Assembly (NCBI GenBank): GCA_047619465.1
Contig: JBLHJW010000011.1
Span: 1 to 27,946, forward strand
Length of the DNA: 27,946 bases
Origin: CAYHDV01 sp047619465
Lineage (GTDB): Bacteria > Patescibacteriota > Minisyncoccia > Phycocordibacterales > CSBR16-119
Direction: 5' to 3'
The position numbers and the translations under genes are program-made. This document shows, piece after piece, positions 21,156-27,946 of the stretch. Numbering within the stretch: position 1 is the stretch's first letter; each line of letters opens with the position of its first letter. Under the pieces are notes generated by a model that worked only from the letters and a program-made list of their open reading frames with translations, had not been told where the DNA came from and made no database searches.

Positions 21156-21635
21156 CTAAAACCACCTTCGTGTTGTGTCTTTATATTTTTTAAAATGCTT
21201 CCCATGCCTCTCCTCTAGAATAAGTTCTTCGTGCGGGATAAACCATGCATTTACAACAATGAATGAAAGTGTAGCCAAAACAAGAATAGCCAACGAGTTC
21301 ATGACAATACTCAAGCCTAGAAATAAAGTTCCTACACCAATATAGTGTGGATTCCTAGTAAACTTAAAGGCTCCTTTTTTAAGGTTCTCATGCTCTAACT
21401 CATTATATCTATGACTATTCTTCCTATAGTTCTTCCCTGTTCCTCGAGCCCAATAGATAACGATCGTGGACAGTGTAATTATCCCAAAACCTATATATGT
21501 AGAATGGTTTGGAGGTAATATTTTTTGAGAGAAAAAAGCCAGGTCTATAACAAGACCCACTAGGACAAATATAAAATAAACAGAAAAACTATATGTGCTT
21601 ATTTCACTGATTGATATGTCTTCTTTTTTAAACAT
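21156..21635 (-). CDS. Isoprenylcysteine carboxyl methyltransferase-like membrane protein, 159 aa
   Basis: Four membrane segments end with the ICMT/PEMT-type methyl donor site: FKFTRNPHYIGVGTLFLGLSI and, after another helix, IPHEELILEERHGKHFKKYKDTTRRWF. The RNPxYxG and EExxLxxxxGxxxxxY patterns are conserved in this superfamily. Bacterial members are of mostly unknown substrate; some methylate lipids or small thiols. It lies 16 nt after polA and 2 nt before holA, so it is in a replication operon by position only. Confidence 0.85.
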   Translation of the reverse strand: MFKKEDISISEISTYSFSVYFIFVLVGLVIDLAFFSQKILPPNHSTYIGFGIITLSTIVIYWARGTGKNYRKNSHRYNELEHENLKKGAFKFTRNPHYIGVGTLFLGLSIVMNSLAILVLATLSFIVVNAWFIPHEELILEERHGKHFKKYKDTTRRWF

Positions 21636-21651
21636 AATTTAATTATAGCAG

Positions 21652-24033
21652 TTAGCTCTTATAAGAAGCTAGTGTACCCCAGTCATCTCCATATAGAATA
21701 TCCACAACCAAGGGGATGCCTTTTCTTCCTTTTAGAAACTTCTCAGGAAGTGATTTTTCCATAGTGTCCCGGATAACCAATGCGACTTCAGGAAGGATTT
21801 CTTTCTTAATCTCAAAAACAAGCTCATCATGCACTTGCATAATCATAACAACACTCTCCTCCCATCCTTCTTTTTTTATTCTTTCATCAACATTTCTCAT
21901 GGCAAGCTTTACAATATCTGCTGTAGCAGTACCTTGAATCGGAGCATTTACTGCCATTCGCTCTGCCATGGCCCGGATAAATGGAATTTTTGACTTGATG
22001 GATGGGAAAAATCTTTTTCTTCCAAACAGTGTCTCTGTGTATCCATTCTCTCTTGCAAACTCCTTTACCTCTTCAAGGTAACTCTTCACCGCTGGAAATT
22101 GATTAAAATAATTAGACATAAACTCCTCTGCTTCTTGCTTTGTTCCTCCTAGGCTTTTCTTTAGGGATAAAACTCCCATACCGTATATAATCCCAAAGTT
22201 TATAACCTTTGCTCGGCGACGCTGATCTTTTGTTACATCCTCACTCTTTACACCAAATACATGCATAGCAACCCCAGAGTGAACGTCTTCACCTTTTTGA
22301 AATATTTCCAAAAGTTTCTCATCTTGTGACAAAATAGCAGCAACTCTTATTTCAACTTGTGAATAGTCATAAGAGACTAGATAGGAATCTTTTGAAGCAA
22401 TAAACGATTTTCTTATTTCTTTACCAAGGACATCTGAAGCTGGGATGTTCTGCATATTTGGATTATTAGATGAAAATCGACCTGTTGTTGTACCAGCCTG
22501 GTCAAACTCAGCATGAATTCTTCCATCATCTCCAACATAGCCAGGGAGCGCGTCTATATATGTGGAGAGCACTTTCTGCAGCTCACGATAGCGAAGTAGA
22601 AAACTTATTATTTCATGCTCTGATAGTTTTTCTAGCTGATCAGCACGTGTGGAGTATCCCCCACTGGCATTCTTCTTGATACCTTTTGTAGGTAGGTCCA
22701 TTTTCTCAAACAAAACCTCTCCGAGTTGTTTTGGTGATTTGATGTTGAATTCCATACCAGCAAGCTTATAAATCTTAGACTCAAGACCTTCGAGTTCTTT
22801 GTGGTACTTCTTAGAAAGTTTCTTTAGGGCTTTTGTATCCATGGATATTCCAGCCTTTTCCATGTTTTTAATAACACTCATAATTGGCAGCTCAATTTCC
22901 TTGTAAACAAAATCAAGGTTTTGCTCGGTGATGGATTTTTCTAAAACCTTTAGGGCCTCATTTATGTTTTTCTTTTTTGTAAAAAAGAAAATATCATCCA
23001 AGCTTGGATTTGTCTTGTCTGAATCTAAAAGCCAGAGAGCTATTTGAGCTTTCTCAAAAAAGAGAGTGTCCTCTTCTCCTAGGTCTTCAGCAGAAACAAT
23101 ATCTTCATCTGGGATTTCTATATTTAAAATCTCGTGAACCCGAGAAAGTAAGCTTCTAAACTCAAATTTCTCTAGAAGCTCTGTGACTTGTACCATGTCA
23201 ACACCCTCTTTCCAGTGTTTTTCTGGTACTACAAAATCAATAGGAACATCGCGCCTGATAGTAGCGAGTGTTTTTGAAAACAAAGCCTCTTCCTCGTGCT
23301 CAACAAGTAGCCCAATTATTCTGTCTTTAACTCCTGCTTCTTTTAATTTGTCTGGGTTGTTCTTAGCTAAATCTAAAATCTTTTCTACTGTGCCAAAATT
23401 TGAAATAAGTGTTGTAGCTGTTTTATCGCCAATACCAGGAACTCCTATTATATTGTCCGAAGGGTCCCCGCTTAACCCTTTGTAGTCAGGAAGCAGTTCT
23501 GGACCGAAACCAAACCTTTTCCTCATAGCATCCTCATTGTATATTACAGTGTCTTTAATCCCTTTTTTGAGAGTGTAAACAACAACTTTGTCTCCAGAGA
23601 TTAGCTGCATAGTATCCATATCTCCAGAAGCAATTACAATCTCTATATTTTTATCACCTAGAGTTTCTTCTACTATTGTCCCTAGGATATCATCCGCCTC
23701 GAAACCAACCATGTCGTAAATTGGTATATCAAATGCTTCAAAAATAGAACGAGACTCCTCTAACTGAAAAACAAGTTCGTCGTCAGTTTTTCCTCGACCG
23801 CCTTTGTAGGCTTCGTAAGCTTCGTGTCGAAATGTTTTCTCTGGCAAATCGTAACAAGCAATTATCGAATCAGGATTGAAGTCTTTTATTATTTTAAAAA
23901 GCATAGTACACACACCAAATAAAGCACCTGTCGGATCGCCGTCTTTTGTAGAAAAACCTGGAAGAGCGTGATAAGCCCTATGAATAATGGCGTGAGCATC
24001 TAATAGTACTATTTTTTTCTTTTTATTTTTCAT
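21652..24033 (-). CDS. polA: DNA polymerase I with vestigial proofreading domain, 793 aa
   Basis: Residues 1-295 are a complete 5'-3' exonuclease (LLDAHAIIHRAYHA, ACYDLPEKTFRHE, GFEADDILGT, ASGDMDTMQL, and a helix-three-turn motif GVPGIGDKTA near 198-206). The polymerase domain (about 380-793) has motif A YDYSQVEIR (555-563, Asp556), motif B RRRAKVINFGIIYG (605-618) and motif C MQVHDELVFE (VHDE 734-737). Between them only about 60-85 residues remain, where E. coli has a 3'-5' exonuclease of about 190; no exonuclease acidic motifs can be seen. Proofreading by this enzyme is therefore unlikely. The start overlaps the tsaE end by 11 bp. Confidence 0.97.
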   Translation of the reverse strand: MKNKKKKIVLLDAHAIIHRAYHALPGFSTKDGDPTGALFGVCTMLFKIIKDFNPDSIIACYDLPEKTFRHEAYEAYKGGRGKTDDELVFQLEESRSIFEAFDIPIYDMVGFEADDILGTIVEETLGDKNIEIVIASGDMDTMQLISGDKVVVYTLKKGIKDTVIYNEDAMRKRFGFGPELLPDYKGLSGDPSDNIIGVPGIGDKTATTLISNFGTVEKILDLAKNNPDKLKEAGVKDRIIGLLVEHEEEALFSKTLATIRRDVPIDFVVPEKHWKEGVDMVQVTELLEKFEFRSLLSRVHEILNIEIPDEDIVSAEDLGEEDTLFFEKAQIALWLLDSDKTNPSLDDIFFFTKKKNINEALKVLEKSITEQNLDFVYKEIELPIMSVIKNMEKAGISMDTKALKKLSKKYHKELEGLESKIYKLAGMEFNIKSPKQLGEVLFEKMDLPTKGIKKNASGGYSTRADQLEKLSEHEIISFLLRYRELQKVLSTYIDALPGYVGDDGRIHAEFDQAGTTTGRFSSNNPNMQNIPASDVLGKEIRKSFIASKDSYLVSYDYSQVEIRVAAILSQDEKLLEIFQKGEDVHSGVAMHVFGVKSEDVTKDQRRRAKVINFGIIYGMGVLSLKKSLGGTKQEAEEFMSNYFNQFPAVKSYLEEVKEFARENGYTETLFGRKRFFPSIKSKIPFIRAMAERMAVNAPIQGTATADIVKLAMRNVDERIKKEGWEESVVMIMQVHDELVFEIKKEILPEVALVIRDTMEKSLPEKFLKGRKGIPLVVDILYGDDWGTLASYKS

Positions 24034-24481
24034 GTGTAATTTCTATGCTTCGAGTGTCTTCGTCGACATGTTTAAATAATATTTTGTAAACCTCTTTGGG
24101 TAGAGCGCTTAAAATAAGGCTTGGCCATTCAACAACAATCAAGTTGCCAGGGTTTTTAATCCAATCAAACCAACCAAGAGCCTCTATTTCTTTGGGGCTT
24201 TTTAAACGATAAGAATCAATGTGTATAAGGTTTTGAAAAAAACCAAAAGCTATTGGGTATCTCTTCTGAATTACAAATGTTGGACTTACCACAGAACCAG
24301 AATAACCCAAATGATATGCTAAGGCCTGTGTGAAGGTTGTCTTTCCAGCACCAAGCTCACCTTCTAGCAGTAGTATGGTCGCCCCAGAAGAGGGTTTTAG
24401 ACCTTCAAGAAGATTTTTTGCTAACCCTTTCATGTCTTCTTTTTTGTAGTTTTTCTTCACAAGTCTAAGTATACCAGCCAT
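24023..24481 (-). CDS. tsaE: tRNA threonylcarbamoyladenosine biosynthesis ATPase TsaE, 152 aa
   Basis: TsaE is the P-loop ATPase that assists TsaB-TsaD in making t6A37 on ANN-reading tRNAs. The Walker A LEGELGAGKTTFTQAL (GELGAGKTT at 41-49) and the family signature VVSPTFVIQKRY, then LIHIDSYRLKSPKEIEALGW and LIVVEWPS, are complete. The length is typical. It heads an operon with polA, the ICMT-like gene and holA. Confidence 0.96.
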   Translation of the reverse strand: MAGILRLVKKNYKKEDMKGLAKNLLEGLKPSSGATILLLEGELGAGKTTFTQALAYHLGYSGSVVSPTFVIQKRYPIAFGFFQNLIHIDSYRLKSPKEIEALGWFDWIKNPGNLIVVEWPSLILSALPKEVYKILFKHVDEDTRSIEITHEK

Positions 24482-24483
24482 AG

Positions 24484-24511
24484 AAAAAACCCGCCATTGG
24501 CGAGTTTTTTC
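24484..24511 (-). terminator. Terminator of the surface-protein gene
   Basis: On the minus strand AAAAAACTCGCC-AAT-GGCGGGTTTTTT, with one A-C mismatch in the stem, 12 nt past the stop at 24523. Confidence 0.9.
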
Positions 24512-24522
24512 ACTTTTTTATA

Positions 24523-27500
24523 TTAATTTATGTTTATGTGTGAATGATTTCTATCCTCACGATCGTTGTATAGCTTTCGGGCTAACAGCACTAGGGCGAT
24601 AATTACAAGAAGTAATATCAACCAGCCAAGGAATGTTGTTGGGAAGAATGCTCCTCCAAACAATGCCAGACCAACTAATCGATTTGGATCGTTTACAACA
24701 TTGTTCAAGGCGTATGCTGGAACTGTTCCAACTTGCGCATCTCTAATACTTGGATGATCGTGGCCTGCGTTAGCTTGGGCTACGATCAAGTCTCCAGACG
24801 CTCCTCGTAGAACTTCTACTCGAACAACAAACTCTCCCTCTTCATATCCATCTAGGTCTCCAACAACAACTGTTAAGTTATGGTCGGCTGAAGAGTAGAA
24901 TCCTGCAGTAGACTTAATAAATCGAGTTTCCTCTGCGAATATAACCTGAATTAAAACATCATCAAGATCCTCCTTGATAAGGTTCCTATAAGCTACAGTG
25001 TAGTCTATAGTGTCTCCTACGATTACATTTTCAAAGTCCGCTTCAATATCTAAAGCTAGGTATAGAGACCCTTCTCCGCTAACATCGATAACTACAGGAG
25101 TTCCTGGATTAGTAGGATTCACAACAACTGTAGAACTGTCTGTTCTAAAAGTTTTTCGTAGTCCTTCTTCAATGTTTCCATCTTCATCTTCAGCGACGAC
25201 ACGGTAGTAGTAAATGGTATTCGTTGAAAGTCCACTTATTGACTGGGTCAATGATCGTGTACCGCTCGCGTTTATGTTTGATCTAGAGGTTACTCTTCCA
25301 AGATTTACTGTTGATCCCCACTCAAACCACATAGATTCTATGTTTAGTTCTGGTGAGATTGCTAGTCCATTTAGAGCAGCTGAAGTTCTACCAATAGATG
25401 TTGGATTTGTTGTTATAACAGAAAGGTCTTCATTTTCTGGGTTACTGTCTCCGCTTGTTCGGAAATTTCTAATTATCCCACAGTCAGTGTCTCCACTGTT
25501 GACCTCTTCAGCACAAGCACGGAAATAATATGTTCTGTCGTCGTCCAAATCCTGAAGCGTTCGAGAGAATTCTCCAGTAGAACCTGTTGAACCAGAAATA
25601 GTTAATTCCTCATTCAAGTTAGAACTTGATGTTCCCCACTCAAAGAAACGAAAAACACTTTCATTGTCAATATCAGTAATATCACCTCGCAATTCAGCAG
25701 AGTCTTCATCAACATCTTGAGCTGAGAATGTGTTTACGTTTATATCGTCGTTACTATTGCTTTCGTCTTCTGTATAGAAGTTCTCTAATCCTCCACACTC
25801 AAGTGTTGAATCATTGTCTTCATCTTCATACTCAACACAGATCTGGTAGAAATATTCTTCGTCAGATTCTAGGTTGTTTACTGTTCGGCTAAAGTTTGAT
25901 TCATTATCATGATCATAGTCAATGGCGACTACCATGAACTGATCTTGTCTTTCATCATTGTCAGCATCGTCGTACTCATTATAGTCATCTTCAATATCTC
26001 GAACATCACTTTCGTCTTGTCCGTAAACAAAGAATACTAGTCCGTTTTCAAAGTCGTTCATATCCACGGAACCATTTAGTTCAGCAGAGTCTTCATCAAC
26101 CTCGTCTTCGTTATCTGTATCAACATCTGGAGTGCCACCATTTGAGTTAGATGTGTAGAAGTTTTCTACCCCTCCACACTCAAGTGTAGGATTGTTGTTT
26201 TCGTCATCATATTCTACACAAATCTGGTAGAAATACTCTTCTCCAGACTCTAGGTAGTTTACTGTTTTGCTAAAATCTCCGTTTCCATCATGGTTATAGT
26301 CAACAGGAACAGCTTCAAATTGATTATTAATTTCATTACCCCATATGTCTGTATATTTATTGTAGTCGTCTTCAGTGTCTCGAATGTCATTTTCATTTTG
26401 TCCATAAACAAAGAATACTAGTCCATCTTCAAAACTGTTCATGTATACAGATCCATTCAATTCTATAGAATCTTCATCGATCTCGTCCTCATTGTTGGTT
26501 TCAGCAACGGGTTCGTCTAGTGAGATATAGTTATATTCGTCATTGTCTGTTGCAGATGAACATCCAGCATCTTGCATGTCGGTGTAACCATCACTGTCAT
26601 TATCTATACCGTCATTACATTCGTAAACGTTTGGTTGAATAGATTCTATAAGAAAGGTTTCTACACCTCCACATACATCTTGTGATCCATTTACCCCAAA
26701 AAGTCTTCCGCAAGCTCTGTAATAGTAATTTGTATCCTCTTCAAAATTGCCCCACAAAGAAGCCTCTGCAGAAAATGAAAGAGTATTGTTTGAACCTCCT
26801 AGTGACTGAACTATCGTCTGGTTATTTAGAGGTGATGATTGATCATCAAACTCAAACCAAACCTGAGAAGCTTGTCCGAAGTTTTGAATTGTTCCATGAA
26901 GTGTTACATCATCAAGGTCTTCACTTGAAGTATATTCTGTGACAACAACAGGATCATCTGGAGTTGGTGGAACTATTGTTTCTCCAACACGGAATCGCAT
27001 TCGAAGTGTTCCTTGTGCGGCCCAGTTTGGCTCTACAACACCATCACCGTTTGCAAGAACACCTGTATTACTAAATAGACTTTGATCAATATTACTTGAT
27101 ACTGAGTATGGTCCACCGTTTCCGTTGTCATACCACGATGTTGACCCTGAAGAATCACTGTTTGTGATGTACTCAAGAGTTTGTGATTCAGAAAGGTTTA
27201 CGTAAACTGTTCCAGAGTCGTAACCTCCATTAGAAGAAGATACATTTGCTTTAATTGTATGAGAAGAGTAGTCTCCCATATTTTGAGGAGTTGTTACTTT
27301 TATTTTTGTTCCATTTGCTGTTTGTGTGCCTGTATTGTGGTAATAAACAGCAACTGCAATAACGTCTCCAGGATTAGCTGAAATCGTACCAGTCTTCCAC
27401 TGAGACAGACTATCACAACCAGAAGGACCCACACCAGAAGTAGGTGTGTTTTGAGTAACGTTTCTAACTCGCACTGTGGCACAGTCAGAAGAACTTGTAT

Positions 27501-27609
27501 TAAATTGAACACTAGCAGCAAAAAGCGGTGTACCTAGAGCAAAAAACCCGGCTACAGCAATTAGCGCTATTGTCTTAATTATGTTTTGTAGATTTATAAT
27601 TTTAGTCAT
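24523..27609 (-). CDS. Large acidic cell-surface protein with tandem Fn3-like repeats, 1028 aa
   Basis: A signal peptide (MTKIINLQNIIKTIALIAVA..., likely cut after PLFA near residue 31) starts an exported protein. An N-terminal DUF11-like domain follows (ISANPGDVIAVAVYYHNTG). A Ca-site-like segment CNDGIDNDSDGYTD lies near residue 330. Two tandem 127-aa repeats at about 358-484 and 485-611 start from DEDSAELNGSV-type strands and end in EYFYQICVEY...LECGG.ENFYT; both are extremely rich in Asp and Glu. Further Fn3-like units (YYFRACAEE, YYYRVVAEDEDG) and a second DUF11-like domain (GDTIDYTVAYRN) follow. A last helix (FLGWLILLLVIIALVLLARK) and a charged tail anchor it in the membrane. Acidic DxD-rich loops suggest Ca2+ binding and attachment; that is inference. 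Confidence 0.85.
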   Translation of the reverse strand: MTKIINLQNIIKTIALIAVAGFFALGTPLFAASVQFNTSSSDCATVRVRNVTQNTPTSGVGPSGCDSLSQWKTGTISANPGDVIAVAVYYHNTGTQTANGTKIKVTTPQNMGDYSSHTIKANVSSSNGGYDSGTVYVNLSESQTLEYITNSDSSGSTSWYDNGNGGPYSVSSNIDQSLFSNTGVLANGDGVVEPNWAAQGTLRMRFRVGETIVPPTPDDPVVVTEYTSSEDLDDVTLHGTIQNFGQASQVWFEFDDQSSPLNNQTIVQSLGGSNNTLSFSAEASLWGNFEEDTNYYYRACGRLFGVNGSQDVCGGVETFLIESIQPNVYECNDGIDNDSDGYTDMQDAGCSSATDNDEYNYISLDEPVAETNNEDEIDEDSIELNGSVYMNSFEDGLVFFVYGQNENDIRDTEDDYNKYTDIWGNEINNQFEAVPVDYNHDGNGDFSKTVNYLESGEEYFYQICVEYDDENNNPTLECGGVENFYTSNSNGGTPDVDTDNEDEVDEDSAELNGSVDMNDFENGLVFFVYGQDESDVRDIEDDYNEYDDADNDERQDQFMVVAIDYDHDNESNFSRTVNNLESDEEYFYQICVEYEDEDNDSTLECGGLENFYTEDESNSNDDINVNTFSAQDVDEDSAELRGDITDIDNESVFRFFEWGTSSSNLNEELTISGSTGSTGEFSRTLQDLDDDRTYYFRACAEEVNSGDTDCGIIRNFRTSGDSNPENEDLSVITTNPTSIGRTSAALNGLAISPELNIESMWFEWGSTVNLGRVTSRSNINASGTRSLTQSISGLSTNTIYYYRVVAEDEDGNIEEGLRKTFRTDSSTVVVNPTNPGTPVVIDVSGEGSLYLALDIEADFENVIVGDTIDYTVAYRNLIKEDLDDVLIQVIFAEETRFIKSTAGFYSSADHNLTVVVGDLDGYEEGEFVVRVEVLRGASGDLIVAQANAGHDHPSIRDAQVGTVPAYALNNVVNDPNRLVGLALFGGAFFPTTFLGWLILLLVIIALVLLARKLYNDREDRNHSHININ
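25775..26536. repeat. Two tandem 381-bp units in the surface-protein gene
   Basis: 25775-26155 and 26156-26536 align with an exact 381-bp period, for example TAGAAGTT.TCTA.CCTCCACACTCAAGTGT at both starts. They encode 127-aa units and still match closely at DNA level, showing a fairly recent duplication. Confidence 0.8.
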
Positions 27610-27697
27610 TTTATTAATATCTTATATTTTTAATATTTACTCTGAAATAACGTATTTTTGTGATTTCCGTGTAAATTGCATGTATCTTCATATACTA

Positions 27698-27744
27698 TGC
27701 ATTTTTAAACATTCCACAAGCCTTTGTGAAATTCTTAAAAATGC
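27698..27744. repeat. Long inverted repeat upstream of the surface-protein gene
   Basis: TGCATTTTTAA and TTAAAAATGCA form 11-bp arms around a 25-base centre that contains CACAA...TTGTG. It lies about 90 bp before the surface-protein start and directly after the terminator of the truncated upstream gene. It could be an operator or part of the leader; the rest of 27610-27697 is AT-rich with nothing else recognisable. Confidence 0.55.
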
Positions 27745-27768
27745 AGGGGTGGAATAATTCCACCCCTG
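27744..27768 (-). terminator. Terminator of the truncated repeat-protein gene
   Basis: A perfect 11-bp stem CAGGGGTGGAA with a 3-base loop, followed on the minus strand by CATTTTTAAG, 20 nt past the stop at 27789. Confidence 0.8.
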
Positions 27769-27788
27769 ATACTTTGTTAATTTTACTT

Positions 27789-27946
27789 CTACCTTCTCGT
27801 TCTTTGAGTAGAAACACGTTGTGTTACAGCTCTTTGAGTTGTGGCTCTTGAAGTTGCAGCACGCTGTGTTACAGCTCTTTGAGTTGTGGCTCTTGAAGTT
27901 GCAGCACGCTGTGTTACAGCTCTTTGAGTTGTGGCTCTTGAAGTTG
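27789..27946 (-). CDS. C-terminus of a basic TQRA-repeat protein (partial)
   Basis: The minus-strand frame ending at TAG (27789-27791) is open to the window edge; the start lies outside. It consists of near-identical 15-aa (45-bp) units built from five-residue steps: ATSRA-TTQRA-VTQRA, repeated, ending VTQRV-STQRT-RR. Arg occurs every five residues, with Thr, Gln, Ala and Ser and no acidic residue, so the tail is basic and flexible. Such tails are found on DNA- or RNA-binding proteins (histone-like, ribosomal or initiation factors); which one cannot be told. The other two minus frames either contain stops or give a Cys/Asn-rich product of less natural composition. A terminator follows. Confidence 0.7.
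   Translation of the reverse strand, partial: TSRATTQRAVTQRAATSRATTQRAVTQRAATSRATTQRAVTQRVSTQRTRR
27801..27946. repeat. 45-bp tandem repeat inside the truncated gene
   Basis: About three units with a period of 45 bp, beginning CACGCTGTGTTACAGCTC in each; the last two copies are identical up to the window edge. The array continues outside. Confidence 0.9.

Noticed and set aside
27801..27946. CRISPR array
   Set aside because: The 45-bp units are contiguous without spacers and encode an in-frame 15-aa protein repeat.

Overview
The window is AT-rich bacterial chromosome, most likely from a Candidate Phyla Radiation (Patescibacteria) organism, probably of the Parcubacteria/Paceibacteria branch. 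This is inferred from gene content: compact housekeeping genes, a ribosomal protein L19 with a long acidic tail, a DUF5652 protein, small one-span proteins without clear families, a PilM-like protein, a VKOR-type and a DsbB-type disulfide catalyst, a DNA polymerase I without a recognisable proofreading domain, and a large acidic cell-surface protein. All reading frames fit the standard code (no UGA reassignment). GC content and taxonomy were not computed.

Layout. 1-1600: a two-gene block of membrane-anchored proteins, bounded by a 66-bp direct repeat that includes the 3' edge of tRNA-His. 1603-6237: a minus-strand cluster of VKOR, a CaCA-type Ca2+/Na+ exchanger and a P2-type cation ATPase (thiol oxidation and ion homeostasis at the membrane). 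6318-8694: rplS, an RluA-type pseudouridine synthase, an unknown 79-aa protein and a eukaryotic-like kinase-fold protein. 8791-9208: tRNA-Val and tRNA-Arg, with a stray copy of the tRNA-Arg 3' end. 9215-12059: PilM-like protein, YqaA/DedA-type membrane protein, an unusual serine-hydrolase/tRNA-binding fusion, and ruvX. 12122-12817: a secreted protein ending in a domain that looks like a type IX secretion (Por) sorting signal. 12923-17962: tRNA-Ser, rsgA, DUF5652 protein, PH-like membrane protein, an unknown protein, rpsT, the ruvA-mutM-orf62 operon and a TrmH/SpoU methyltransferase. 18017-20093: tRNA-Lys, ddl, and a thioredoxin-like/DsbB pair. 20124-20434: a gene-free stretch that looks like a structured non-coding RNA gene. 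20449-24481: tsaE-polA-ICMT-like-holA. 24523-27609: a 1028-aa surface protein. 27789-end: the C-terminus of a protein made of basic TQRA-type repeats, cut by the window edge.

The most unusual items are: (i) a 47-bp element with a 20-bp palindrome, present three times and always close to a tRNA gene, whose palindrome shows a compensatory base-pair change; (ii) two tRNA genes whose 3' ends are duplicated nearby, like scars or attachment sites of tRNA-targeted integration; (iii) the hydrolase-tRNA-binding fusion; (iv) the Por-like C-terminal domain; and (v) the candidate ncRNA. No integrase, transposase, CRISPR array or rRNA gene was seen.
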